DNA from: CAWIJJ01 sp963836425
GTDB lineage: Bacteria > Acidobacteriota > Terriglobia > Bryobacterales > Bryobacteraceae
Assembly: GCA_963836425.1 (NCBI GenBank)
Contig: CAWIJJ010000017.1
Coordinates: 186,001-250,000 of the forward strand
Direction: 5' to 3'
Length of the DNA stretch: 64,000 nucleotides
The notes below the pieces were generated by a model, which had not been told where the DNA came from, did not search any database, and worked only from the letters and a program-made list of their open reading frames with translations. Below are positions 1 through 8,054 of the stretch, piece after piece; position 1 is the first letter of the stretch; each line of letters begins with the position of its first letter. The translations under genes were made by a program, and so were the position numbers.

Positions 1-666
1 CACATCGCGGAAATCCAAAAAAAGCTGGTTTCACACGAACGCAAGCTGGAGGCCGATCGCGCCGCCCTGGCGGCCAATCAGAAGGAACGCAAGAAGTGCG
101 AAGGCGAGATCCAGGTTCAGGAGCAGAAGATTTCAAAACTCAAAGATCAAATGCTCCTGGCCAAAACCAACGAACAATATCGCGCCTTCCAGAACGAAAT
201 CGATTTTTGCCAGAAGGAAATCGGCAAGCTGGAGGACCGGATTCTCGAGCTGATGGGGGAATCCGAACCCCTGGACCGGAACGTGGCCGAGGCGGAAGTT
301 GCGCTGAAGGCCGAAAAGGCCCAGGTGGAGAAGGAAAAGCAGGAAACGCGGGAACGGACCATGGCGGACCAGAAGGCCGCCGACGAATTGACAGCGGAAC
401 GCGCCGCAGCCGTCGCGGAACTCACGCCTTCCACCTACCAGCGCTACGAACGCATTCGTAAGGCCCGCTGGGGGGTGGGGATCGCGGAGGTTGTGGAAGG
501 CCGGTGCGGAGCCTGCAACCTGACCCTGCGCCTCCAGCTTTTCCAGGACCTCAAGAAGGGCGGAGAAATCCTGGCCTGTGAAAACTGCCAGCGGATTCTC
601 TATTACAATCCCCCGGTCGCGGTGGAAGATTTAACCGGCGAGGCTGCGCCGGCGGCGCATAACTGA
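1..666 (+). CDS. Zinc-ribbon coiled-coil protein (DUF164/CdsZ-like), 5' truncated
   Basis: The frame is open from the first base, so the start lies off the window; 221 residues are visible. The first ~150 residues are charged, Lys/Glu-rich and heptad-like, predicting a long coiled-coil hairpin. The C-terminus is a C4 zinc ribbon with CGAC and, about 20 residues later, CENC, separated by a hydrophobic/basic stretch (LRLQLFQDLKKGGEI). This order matches the widespread DUF164 zinc-ribbon family, which has been linked to nucleic-acid or ribosome-associated roles. The family call rests on motif and architecture. The downstream neighbour is convergent, so nothing in the window indicates its operon partners. 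Confidence 0.8.
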   Translation, partial: HIAEIQKKLVSHERKLEADRAALAANQKERKKCEGEIQVQEQKISKLKDQMLLAKTNEQYRAFQNEIDFCQKEIGKLEDRILELMGESEPLDRNVAEAEVALKAEKAQVEKEKQETRERTMADQKAADELTAERAAAVAELTPSTYQRYERIRKARWGVGIAEVVEGRCGACNLTLRLQLFQDLKKGGEILACENCQRILYYNPPVAVEDLTGEAAPAAHN

Positions 667-692
667 CCCGCCGGCACCGCCCCCTACGAAAA

Positions 693-1319
693 TCAGCGAT
701 CGCCGAGACTGTAGCCGAGCCAGACCGATCCGCCCGGCACCACGTTGCTCCCGTACTGGAAGAAATTATGCACGTAGCGAAGGTCGAACTGCGGGCGAAT
801 AAAGACGTGGTCCGTCACGTAAAACTGCACCGCGGCGCCGGTGTGCAGCGCGAAGTGGTTTGAGCTGTCGAGAAACTGGTTCTGGCTGGAGCAGCCGGTG
901 AATGAACTGCAGTACTGAGAACTGTAATAGAACCGCATGTTGGCCGCACCGAGGCCGCCGAAGAATTGCAGCGATGCCTTTGGAGTCGAGATCGGGGAAT
1001 AAATCCCGTTGATATCGTAGAAAGTGGTGCGGGCCTGCAATCCTGCGTACTCGGGCTTGTTCGGCTGAATCTGCACCTCGCCGCCCACGCCGAATTTCGG
1101 ATACAGCATCACGTTGGCTCCGATGCCCAGGAAGAAACCGCCCAGGCTCGAGGTCGGGTACAGCGTACCGTCTCCGAAGGTGTCGATGGATTGATTGCTG
1201 TCTTTAGCGTGGTTTGAGCCGAAGCCGATTCCAAAATCGACCTGGCTTTGAGCGCTGGCAAGCGAGACGCACAAAACTGGAAGGGCCAGCAGTGTTAGGT
1301 AGCGGCAGATACGTTTCAC
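693..1319 (-). CDS. Outer-membrane beta-barrel protein
   Basis: A GTG start at 1319 is chosen because GGAGAA lies 8 bases upstream and the product then begins with a clean signal peptide (MKRICRYLTLLALPVLCVSL, then ASAQ). The reading frame extends further upstream without such signals. The ~208-residue product is rich in Gly, aromatic and alternating hydrophobic residues and ends in a YVHNFF...VWLGYSLG-type strand, typical of small OmpA/OmpW-like 8-stranded barrels. A sigma-70-like promoter lies just upstream. Substrate and role are unknown; it could be a porin-like or structural barrel. Confidence 0.7.
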   Translation of the reverse strand: MKRICRYLTLLALPVLCVSLASAQSQVDFGIGFGSNHAKDSNQSIDTFGDGTLYPTSSLGGFFLGIGANVMLYPKFGVGGEVQIQPNKPEYAGLQARTTFYDINGIYSPISTPKASLQFFGGLGAANMRFYYSSQYCSSFTGCSSQNQFLDSSNHFALHTGAAVQFYVTDHVFIRPQFDLRYVHNFFQYGSNVVPGGSVWLGYSLGDR

Positions 1320-1354
1320 GTCAGAGATTCTCCTGATAGATAGCTGGAATTGCC

Positions 1355-1383
1355 TGTATACGAATTGCCTGGACCCCAAACAA
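1355..1383 (-). promoter_or_regulatory. Sigma-70-like promoter of the beta-barrel gene
   Basis: On the minus strand TTGTTT (1383-1378) is followed after exactly 17 bases by TATACA (1360-1355). The predicted transcript would start near 1348, giving a leader of about 28 bases that includes the GGAGAA ribosome site of the GTG start at 1319. Spacing and position are good; the -35 box is only a moderate match. Confidence 0.5.
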
Positions 1384-1476
1384 CCCCGGCATAACCGGGT
1401 GTTCCGCACGGCCCGGTTACTTGCCGTGATACCAGTTACGACGTCAAACCCGAATTCCCGGTTTCACTCTTACAGT

Positions 1477-2271
1477 CTACCTTTTCTGGCACTTCGGGCA
1501 GAAATGAGAAGAACGCTGCGTCACCAATACCCGCCGGATTGGTGTTCCGCAAACCACGCAGGGCTCTCCGGCACGCTGGTACACACGATGGCTCACCTGA
1601 AAGAATCCTTTTCTGCCTTCGGCGTCCACGTAGTCTGAAATCGACGAGCCGCCCGCGGCGATAGCTTCCGTAAGTACCGCCACAATTGCTTCGTGGAGCC
1701 TCTTCGGACGATCTCCTCGCAACCGTCCGGCGATGGCCTGAGGGTGAATTCCGGCACGAAACAGCGCTTCGTCCGCATAGATGTTGCCGATGCCCCGCAG
1801 GAAGTCCTGGTTCAGCAGCAGCGCCTTGATCCTGGTTTTCCTCCCCTTCAACCCCCGGGCAAAAACTTGCCAGTCAACCTCCAGGGGCTCGGGGCCGAGA
1901 CGGGCCACGCGCCGGGGAAACTCGTCGCTGTAGAGAAGCCGCCCGAACTGCCGGCTGTCGTCGTAGAGCAGCACGCCGCGGTCGAGCGTGAAGATGGCGT
2001 GGGTGTGCTTGCCCGGTTCGCCGCCCAGAAGGAGCCGCCCGGTCATGCCCAGATGCACGGTGAGGTGGCCGCCGCCCTCCATGAAAAGAACAATGAATTT
2101 TCCGTAGCGGCGAATGCCCTCGATTCTTCGGCGGGCCAGTTTCGCCGACATCTCGTCCGGATCGCCGCCGCGCAGCACCCGCAGGCAGCGGAATTCGGCG
2201 CAAAGAATCCGGCGCCCGACCAGCGGCGCGATCGACCTGACTACGGTTTCGACTTCCGGCAGTTCGGGCAC
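1477..2271 (-). CDS. mutM: Formamidopyrimidine-DNA glycosylase Fpg/MutM
   Basis: Removes oxidised purines (8-oxoguanine, Fapy) and nicks abasic sites in base-excision repair. The GTG start at 2271 is fixed by the conserved N-terminus PELPEVETVVRS, whose Pro2 is the catalytic Schiff-base nucleophile and Glu3 the second catalytic residue. The conserved helix-two-turn-helix follows (NQDFLRGIGNIYADEALF), and the C-terminus is the family zinc finger (CVVC...CPKC). At 264 residues it is close to the usual 270-280. The start is 2 bases after the stop of the Rieske gene, so the two are probably co-transcribed. Confidence 0.95.
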   Translation of the reverse strand: MPELPEVETVVRSIAPLVGRRILCAEFRCLRVLRGGDPDEMSAKLARRRIEGIRRYGKFIVLFMEGGGHLTVHLGMTGRLLLGGEPGKHTHAIFTLDRGVLLYDDSRQFGRLLYSDEFPRRVARLGPEPLEVDWQVFARGLKGRKTRIKALLLNQDFLRGIGNIYADEALFRAGIHPQAIAGRLRGDRPKRLHEAIVAVLTEAIAAGGSSISDYVDAEGRKGFFQVSHRVYQRAGEPCVVCGTPIRRVLVTQRSSHFCPKCQKR

Positions 2272-2273
2272 GC

Positions 2274-2579
2274 TCAGGGCACCTGCAAAAGGATCCGGCC
2301 GTCTTCGACCTTGACCTGGAACGTATCGATGCGGCAGCCGGAAGTGCGCCCGTATTCGCCCGTCGCGCAATCGAATTCCCACATGTGATACGGGCAGATC
2401 AGGCGTCCTTCTTCCAACTGACCCTGGCCCAGCGGACCGCCCGTGTGCGGGCAAACGCCATCCAGCCCGTAGAGCGCCCCGCCAACATTGCATACCGCGA
2501 ACAGCTTTTCTCCGAGCGCCACTTCCATGACGCTGTCTGGCGGCAGGGCGGAAGCCGGGCCCACCGGAACAAATGGCAT
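2274..2579 (-). CDS. Rieske [2Fe-2S] ferredoxin
   Basis: A 101-residue single-domain Rieske protein. The two cluster-binding motifs are visible: C-P-H (VCPHTGGPLGQG) and C-P-Y-H (LICPYHMWEF), separated by about 18 residues, as in ferredoxin subunits of aromatic dioxygenases and NirD-like proteins. There is no signal peptide or membrane segment, so it should be cytoplasmic. It lies immediately upstream of mutM on the same strand. Its redox partner is not in the window. The ATG at 2579 gives a compact N-terminus (MPFVPVGPASALPPDSVMEV). Confidence 0.88.
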   Translation of the reverse strand: MPFVPVGPASALPPDSVMEVALGEKLFAVCNVGGALYGLDGVCPHTGGPLGQGQLEEGRLICPYHMWEFDCATGEYGRTSGCRIDTFQVKVEDGRILLQVP

Positions 2580-2667
2580 ATCCACAGTAACGCCCGCCTC
2601 TCTCCGGGTTGTCAAGCCGCGTGCAAACGGCGGAAACCGGGAGGCGGCGCCGGGCATCACAAAGCGC

Positions 2668-3006
2668 ATGGAAGCCCGAAGAGTCCTTGCCGCCGCGGTA
2701 ATGGCGGCCGCGTTCCTGATGGCCGGCTGCGGCGCCGTCAAAATCGGACGCATTACGGCGGACCCGTCCCGCTACCGCAATCGCACCGTAACGGTGACGG
2801 GGACAGTCACCAATTCCGTGGGCCTGCTCGGCACCGGAGGCTACCAGGTCGAAGACGACACCGGGAAGATTTACGTGTTGAGCCAAACCGGTGTCCCATC
2901 GCGGGGATCCCGCGTCAAAGTAACCGGCACGGTCAGCCCCGGCGCACAGGTATTGGGCGCCTCCGTAGGCACCGTGATTCGGGAACGCAGCCACCGGGTG
3001 CAGTAA
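2668..3006 (+). CDS. Small lipoprotein with OB-fold-like domain
   Basis: A 112-residue product with an N-terminal Arg pair, hydrophobic segment and lipobox (LMAGC, Cys near residue 20), so it is predicted to be lipidated at the cell envelope. The mature part (RNRTVTVTGTVTNS...YQVEDDTGKIYVLS...GSRVKVTGTV) has the strand pattern of bacterial OB-fold proteins such as YgiW/NlpE-N relatives. The function is unknown. It is transcribed divergently from the Rieske gene across an 88-base gap. The frame stays open upstream, but the start at 2668 puts the signal sequence at the N-terminus. Confidence 0.65.
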   Translation: MEARRVLAAAVMAAAFLMAGCGAVKIGRITADPSRYRNRTVTVTGTVTNSVGLLGTGGYQVEDDTGKIYVLSQTGVPSRGSRVKVTGTVSPGAQVLGASVGTVIRERSHRVQ

Positions 3007-3060
3007 AGGCCGGGCGGGTGTCCAGGCCTTCCTCGCCGATTCGCTACAATCGGAGAACCG

Positions 3061-3735
3061 ATGCAGACGATTCTCGTGATTGACGACGATGAGAGCCTGC
3101 GCGACACGATTGGGGTCATGCTGGAACAGGACGGCTTCCGGGCTGTGCTTGCAGGCGATGGCCGGGCGGGTTTCGAAAGAGCCGTCACCTTGAAGCCGGA
3201 CCTCGTGCTTGTCGACCTGCGCCTCCCGGGCATGAGCGGTACGGAAATCTGCAAGCAACTGCGGTCCGCCCAGGTGAAGACTCCCATCATCGTGTTGAGC
3301 GCCGTCGGAGACGAAGTGGACAAGGTCCTGCTGCTTGAAATCGGCGCGGACGACTACGTCGTCAAGCCTTTCGGGACGCGCGAATTGATGGCCCGCATCC
3401 GTGCCGTTTTGCGGCGCGCCTCTCCGGACGCGCGCAAGGTGGTTCATTTCGCCGACACCGAAGTCGATTTCGAGCGGCGCCTGGTTCGCCGCAAGAACGA
3501 AGAGCTCAAATTCACTCCGGCCGAATACAATCTGCTCTGCTACTTTGTGCAGAACCCGGACCGGGCGCTCACCAGGGACATGATCCTCAATTCGGTGTGG
3601 GGCTACGAATTTTTCCCGAACACCCGGACCGTGGACGCGCACGTGGTGAAACTGCGCCAGAAACTCGAACCGGATCCCAACGTTCCACGCCATTTTCTGA
3701 CCGTCCACGGAGTGGGCTACCGGTTCGTACCATAA
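3061..3735 (+). CDS. OmpR/PhoB-family response regulator
   Basis: A 224-residue two-domain transcription regulator. The receiver domain (1-120) has the acidic pocket DDD at 8-10, the phosphoacceptor Asp52 (LVLVDLRLPG), the switch Ser in IVLSA and the conserved Lys in VVKPF. Residues ~130-224 form a winged helix of OmpR type (FTPAEYNLLCYFVQNPDRAL, TVDAHVVKLRQKL, HGVGYRFVP). TACAAT at 3045-3050 lies 10 bases before the ATG and may give a very short leader. The nearest kinase gene is at 6282-8051, separated by a receiver-only protein, a porin and a cupredoxin, so pairing with it is plausible but unproven. Confidence 0.9.
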   Translation: MQTILVIDDDESLRDTIGVMLEQDGFRAVLAGDGRAGFERAVTLKPDLVLVDLRLPGMSGTEICKQLRSAQVKTPIIVLSAVGDEVDKVLLLEIGADDYVVKPFGTRELMARIRAVLRRASPDARKVVHFADTEVDFERRLVRRKNEELKFTPAEYNLLCYFVQNPDRALTRDMILNSVWGYEFFPNTRTVDAHVVKLRQKLEPDPNVPRHFLTVHGVGYRFVP

Positions 3736-3801
3736 TGAATTTACAGGTTTGACCCTTGGATCGGCGCGTTCACTCGATGAGGGATGAGGGAGAATAGCGA
3801 G

Positions 3802-4224
3802 ATGCCTGTCGAGAGCGACGAGGCGCTTCCCAACCAGCCGCCACGGACCGTCCTGATTGTCGAGGACTCGGAGAACAACGCCGCTACCCTGGAAATCGCC
3901 TTCCTCGGGATTCCGGGAGTAGCCGTAATCATGGCGTCGTCCGGGCTCGAGGCGCTGAAGCTTCTGGCCGGGGATGGGGCAGGCGTGGAAGCCATCGTGA
4001 CGGATCTGAACATGCCGCGCATGGACGGCTTCGAGATGATCCGGCGGCTCCGTGAGGATGGAAACTATCGGGCGACGCCAATCATCGTGATCAGCGCCGA
4101 CACCGACCCCAATACGCCGGACCGGGTGGCCGCGCTGGGTGTCGACGCCTATTTCCCGAAGCCATACTCGCCCGCGCAAGTGCGACGGAAACTGGAGCAG
4201 ATTCTCGATGGCAAAACACAGTGA
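3802..4224 (+). CDS. Receiver-only (CheY-like) response regulator
   Basis: About 140 residues made of one receiver domain with no output domain. Visible features are the acidic pocket (VEDSENN), the phosphoacceptor in IVTDLNMPRMDG, ISAD as the switch region and Lys in FPKPYSP. The ATG at 3802 is preferred over the one at 3784 because AGGGAGA lies 8 bases before it. The 3' end overlaps the porin gene by 17 bases, so it is translationally coupled to the porin-cupredoxin-kinase operon. It likely relays phosphate or acts by protein contact in the downstream kinase pathway. Confidence 0.87.
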   Translation: MPVESDEALPNQPPRTVLIVEDSENNAATLEIAFLGIPGVAVIMASSGLEALKLLAGDGAGVEAIVTDLNMPRMDGFEMIRRLREDGNYRATPIIVISADTDPNTPDRVAALGVDAYFPKPYSPAQVRRKLEQILDGKTQ

Positions 4225-5575
4225 AAGCTCCCGCTGCCCCGGACTGCTGTTGGGGCTCCTCCTGGCAGGAGCGGCCATGGCCCAGGCTCAGCCCGATCTC
4301 GCCCGAATCCTCGAGCGCCTGGACCGCCTGGAACAGGAAAACCGCGATCTCGCCGGGCAGGTGAAAGCGTTGCAGGCGAGGCTGGACGGCGTTACTGGAG
4401 CAGCGCCCGCGTCCACTCCGGAAGGCCCGCCCGCCGCGCCGGTCACCTTGGAGCAACGGCTCACGATTCAGGAGCGGCGCGCCGAGGAAATGGCGCAAAC
4501 GAAGGTCGAAGCGTCGCAAAAATTCCCCATCCGGATCGTGGGCATGGCGCTGTTTAACTCATTTCTGAACTCCAGCCAGTCGGGCGGCATCGATTATCCG
4601 GTAGTAGCCGCGCCGACGGGCGCGCGCCGCGCGGGCGCCACCGTCCGCCAGACGGTGCTCGGACTCGAATACCGCGGGCCGCAGGCGGTGGGCGGCGGGC
4701 GGGTGCACGGCTCGGTCTACATGGATTTCTTCCTCGGTGTGAATAACCCGGCCTTGCGCGTGCGGACCGCATCGATCGCCATAGACTGGAAGACGCGGGG
4801 GATTATGGTTGGCGTCGAGAAGCCGATCTTCAACCCTCGCGAACCCGATTCGCTGGCGCAGGTCGGCATTTCTCCTTTGACCGGCGCGGGCAACTTGTGG
4901 CTCTGGCTTCCGCAGGCCCGTGTTCAGCAGACTGTGGCGTTCGCCCGGAACACCGGGGTCACGGCGCAAGTGGGCGTACTGCAAACCCGCGAAGCCCCTC
5001 CCTACCCGGGCAGCCCGTTCGCCGGGCCGCTGGAAAGCGCGCGCCCGGCCCTCGAAGGCCGCTTCGAAGTGTTCCATCATTTCGCGGACGGGCGGCGCCT
5101 CGAGATCGCACCGGGGTTCCACACAAGCACGACACACGCCGCGGGACGCTCCATCCCTTCCCGCATCTTCTCGATGGATTGGTTTTTCAACCCCTGGCAG
5201 CCGGTCGAATTCTCCGGCGCCTTCTACACGGGCCGAAACGTGGCCCCGCTCGGTAATGGATACCTTCAGGGCTTCACCGTCGAGGAGAGCGGCGCGCTCC
5301 TGCCCGTACACAGCACCGGGGGCTGGGGACAAATGACCGTTCGCGCGGCGCCGCGGGTGGATCTGCACATCTTCGGCGGGCAGCAGGACGACGACGACCG
5401 CGACCTTTACTCCGGCCGCATCGGCAGGAATCTTCAGTACGGCGGCAATGTCTACTACCATCTCGCGCCCAACGTGTTAACCGGTTTCGAAGCATCGCAG
5501 GTGCGCACCTGGTATGTGGGACAGCGGCTGCGCATCAACAATCACTATGATGTGGCACTGGCTTACTATTTCTAG
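4208..5575 (+). CDS. Porin-like outer-membrane protein with coiled-coil N-terminus
   Basis: 455 residues. The ATG at 4208 gives a signal peptide (CPGLLLGLLLAGAAMAQAQ) followed by a short coiled coil (LARILERLDRLEQENRDLAG) and then a long Gly/aromatic-rich region with alternating strands ending in Tyr-Phe (DVALAYYF), typical of a terminal barrel strand. This order resembles DcaP/OprO-like trimeric porins, in which an N-terminal coiled coil precedes the barrel. It overlaps the receiver gene upstream and the cupredoxin gene downstream (starting inside its last ~29 bases), so all should be in one transcript. The solute is unknown. Confidence 0.75.
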   Translation: MAKHSESSRCPGLLLGLLLAGAAMAQAQPDLARILERLDRLEQENRDLAGQVKALQARLDGVTGAAPASTPEGPPAAPVTLEQRLTIQERRAEEMAQTKVEASQKFPIRIVGMALFNSFLNSSQSGGIDYPVVAAPTGARRAGATVRQTVLGLEYRGPQAVGGGRVHGSVYMDFFLGVNNPALRVRTASIAIDWKTRGIMVGVEKPIFNPREPDSLAQVGISPLTGAGNLWLWLPQARVQQTVAFARNTGVTAQVGVLQTREAPPYPGSPFAGPLESARPALEGRFEVFHHFADGRRLEIAPGFHTSTTHAAGRSIPSRIFSMDWFFNPWQPVEFSGAFYTGRNVAPLGNGYLQGFTVEESGALLPVHSTGGWGQMTVRAAPRVDLHIFGGQQDDDDRDLYSGRIGRNLQYGGNVYYHLAPNVLTGFEASQVRTWYVGQRLRINNHYDVALAYYF

Positions 5576-6278
5576 CCTCGGGCTGGTGGCGGCGGCCTTC
5601 GCCGGCTTCGCGCCGCCGGTGCCGGCGGTCGTCTCCGGTTCCGTGGAGATCACCAATTCCACGGATCCGTCGGTGCGGCGCAACAAGGATTATTCGGGAG
5701 TCGTGCTCTGGCTGGTGCCCGCCGGCCATACCGCCGCTCCGGCCGCTCCGAGGCGCGAACAGATGCGCCAAAAAGGACGCCACTTCCTTCCCCACGTCGT
5801 GGCAGTGCCTGTCGGCAGCACCGTCGAATTCCCCAATCTCGATCCCATCTTCCACAACGCGTTCTCCAACTTCTCGGGCCAGCCTTTCGACGTCGGCCTC
5901 TATGCCCCCGGAACCTCGCGCAACGAAGTCTTCAAAACCGAGGGCATCGTGCGGGTCTTTTGCAATATCCACCCCACCATGAGCGCGATCATCGCGGTGG
6001 TCCCCACCCCCTGGTATGCGGCAACGCCCTCCAACGGAAAGTTTTCCATCGCAAACGTACCGCCGGGCGAGTACGACCTGCACATCTTTCACGAGCGCGC
6101 CCTGCCGGAGAATCTCAGGTTTCTCGAGCGGCGCATCTCCGTACCCGCCGACGGCCTGATTCTGCCGCTCATTTCGATTTCGGAAACCGGCTACATAGCC
6201 GTTCCCCACCTCAACAAACACGGCAAGCCTTACCCTCCCGTTCCCAACGAAGGCTCATACCCGGGGGCGCAGAAATAA
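5547..6278 (+). CDS. Exported cupredoxin-like protein with carboxypeptidase-like repeat
   Basis: About 243 residues. A signal peptide (LTISSLGLVAAAFAGFAPP) is followed by a cupredoxin domain. The likely type-1 copper ligands are visible: His in FHNAFSN, then Cys, His and Met in VFCNIHPTMS. The rest (SNGKFSIANVPPGEYDLHIF) is a carboxypeptidase-regulatory-like beta domain, a combination known from methylamine-utilisation-type cupredoxins. It starts inside the end of the porin gene and is followed by the kinase after 3 bases, so all are coupled. A periplasmic electron carrier or copper-sensing role is possible. The start could be either of two adjacent ATGs (5547 or 5550). Confidence 0.8.
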   Translation: MMWHWLTISSLGLVAAAFAGFAPPVPAVVSGSVEITNSTDPSVRRNKDYSGVVLWLVPAGHTAAPAAPRREQMRQKGRHFLPHVVAVPVGSTVEFPNLDPIFHNAFSNFSGQPFDVGLYAPGTSRNEVFKTEGIVRVFCNIHPTMSAIIAVVPTPWYAATPSNGKFSIANVPPGEYDLHIFHERALPENLRFLERRISVPADGLILPLISISETGYIAVPHLNKHGKPYPPVPNEGSYPGAQK

Positions 6279-6281
6279 GCC

Positions 6282-8051
6282 ATGCGGCGCCGCTTCTCCA
6301 GGCTTCCTCTGCTGGCCAAGATCATGCTTTCTACTTCGGTGGCGATCACGGTTCTGTTCGGCATCACCGGACAGATTGTGCTCCGGCACATCGGCGCTAC
6401 CATGTCGGCCACGCTCGAAGAAGAGGTGCGCAACAGCTTTCAGGCTTATACTTCGCTGATCGAATCGCGCGCTCAACTGCTTTCGTCGGTGAGCACCATC
6501 CTGAGCGCGATGAGGGAAGTGCGCCTCGCGTTCAGCACCGGCGACCGCGCCACCATTCAGGACACCGCCAGCGAACTGTGGTCCAAGATTTCCGATTCCA
6601 GCGGAATCTTCCTGGTGACCGACCCGAAAGGGCGGGTGATCGCCTCGCTCGGCGGCGTCACACCGCTGGCACGCGAGAAGACCCTCGATGTCGTCGCCGA
6701 AGTTTCCAGCCGGTTCCCGAAGCAGTCGTCCGGCTTTCTGCTCCAGGACGGCGAGCTCTACCACATCGCCGTAACGCCGGTTTACGTCGATTCGACGACT
6801 TCGCCTGCGCTTCTGAATGTGCTCGTCGCCGGCTATCACGTGGACGCGCTTGTGGCCCAGCGTCTCAAACAGAGCACCAACAGCGAGTTCCTCTTCCTGA
6901 CGCCGGGCTCCGTGATCGCCTCCACGTTGAACCCTCGCGCCACCCAAGCCATAGTCCGCCACGCGGCGCGCAGCGCACCCGGCGCGCGGGTGAGCGACGG
7001 AGTGCAGGAGTTCGCGCGACTCGAAACGCCGCTGCCGGACCTGGCCGGCAAGCCGGTGGGCAAGATCCTGATTCTGCGTTCCTTCGAAGGAGTCCGATCG
7101 CGCCTTGACAGCCTCTACAGCAACATCCTGGTCCTGTGGCTGCTCGCCATCGCGGGCGGCCTCGGCCTGACCTACCTGCTGGCGCGCCGCATCGTGGAGC
7201 CCGTCAAACAACTCGACCGCGCAGCCGCCGAAATCGCCCGTCAGAACTACGAGATCGAAGTGGAAGTGCACGGCGAAGACGAAATGGGGCGCCTCGCCCG
7301 GACATTCAACGCCATGTGCGCCTCCATCCGTGATGCCCGCGAGGATCTCATCCGGCAGGAGCGTATTTCGACCATCGGCAGGCTGTCGAGTTCTATCGTG
7401 CATGACCTTCGCAATCCGCTGGCCGCGATTTACGGCGGCGCGGAAATGCTGGTGGATGCGGATCTGCCGCCGGCTCACGTGAAGCGGCTGGCCGGCAACA
7501 TTTATCGCGCTTCCCGCAGGATTCAGGAATTGCTGCAGGATCTGCTCAACGTCTCCCGCGGCAAGAACCGCGCACCCGAACCCTGCCGCCTTCGCGAGGT
7601 CGCCGCCGCTGCGTGCGATTCCCTGGCTCCGGCGGCCGAAGCCCAAAACATCCGCCTGACCCTCACCATCCCGGCGGAGATCGAGCTGCCCCTCGAGCGC
7701 AGCCGCATCGAACGCGCCTTCCTAAACCTGATCGGCAACGCCCTCGAAGCCATGCCGGACGGCGGAGAAGTGCACGTTTCAGCGGCGCTCGAGGGCGATT
7801 CCGCCGTGGTCAGCGTGCACGATACCGGACCGGGTATCGCGCCTGAAATCCGCTCCCGTCTTTTCCAGCCGTTCGTCAGCGCGGGTAAGCGGAACGGGCT
7901 GGGCCTCGGGCTGGCCCTCACCCGCCAGGCGATTCTCGAACATGGCGGCGACCTGTGGGTGGAATCGGGGGAAGGCCGCGGCGCATGCTTCCGCTTCCGG
8001 CTGCCCGGCGCTCACGAAATCGCGGACACGCCTGACCGGGTGCTACGCTGA
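6282..8051 (+). CDS. Membrane sensor histidine kinase with HAMP domain
   Basis: 589 residues. A first transmembrane segment (~12-33) leads into a ~250-residue periplasmic sensor of Cache-like character (FLVTDPKGRVIASLGG). A second membrane helix (~284-305) and a HAMP domain follow. The dimerisation/phosphoacceptor helix has His374 in SSSIVHDLRNPLAAI, and the ATPase domain has the N box (FLNLIGNALEAMPDGG), G1 (DTGPGIAP) and G2 (GLGLGLALTRQ). It is the last gene of the receiver-porin-cupredoxin-kinase operon. No dedicated output regulator follows; the OmpR-type protein at 3061-3735 is the nearest candidate partner. Confidence 0.93.
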   Translation: MRRRFSRLPLLAKIMLSTSVAITVLFGITGQIVLRHIGATMSATLEEEVRNSFQAYTSLIESRAQLLSSVSTILSAMREVRLAFSTGDRATIQDTASELWSKISDSSGIFLVTDPKGRVIASLGGVTPLAREKTLDVVAEVSSRFPKQSSGFLLQDGELYHIAVTPVYVDSTTSPALLNVLVAGYHVDALVAQRLKQSTNSEFLFLTPGSVIASTLNPRATQAIVRHAARSAPGARVSDGVQEFARLETPLPDLAGKPVGKILILRSFEGVRSRLDSLYSNILVLWLLAIAGGLGLTYLLARRIVEPVKQLDRAAAEIARQNYEIEVEVHGEDEMGRLARTFNAMCASIRDAREDLIRQERISTIGRLSSSIVHDLRNPLAAIYGGAEMLVDADLPPAHVKRLAGNIYRASRRIQELLQDLLNVSRGKNRAPEPCRLREVAAAACDSLAPAAEAQNIRLTLTIPAEIELPLERSRIERAFLNLIGNALEAMPDGGEVHVSAALEGDSAVVSVHDTGPGIAPEIRSRLFQPFVSAGKRNGLGLGLALTRQAILEHGGDLWVESGEGRGACFRFRLPGAHEIADTPDRVLR

Positions 8052-8054
8052 ACG

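Noticed and set aside
1477..4278. A 933-residue open frame on the minus strand
   Set aside because: Only its 3' part (1477-2271) is a gene (Fpg). The rest is a GC-rich shadow antisense to the Rieske, lipoprotein and response-regulator genes.
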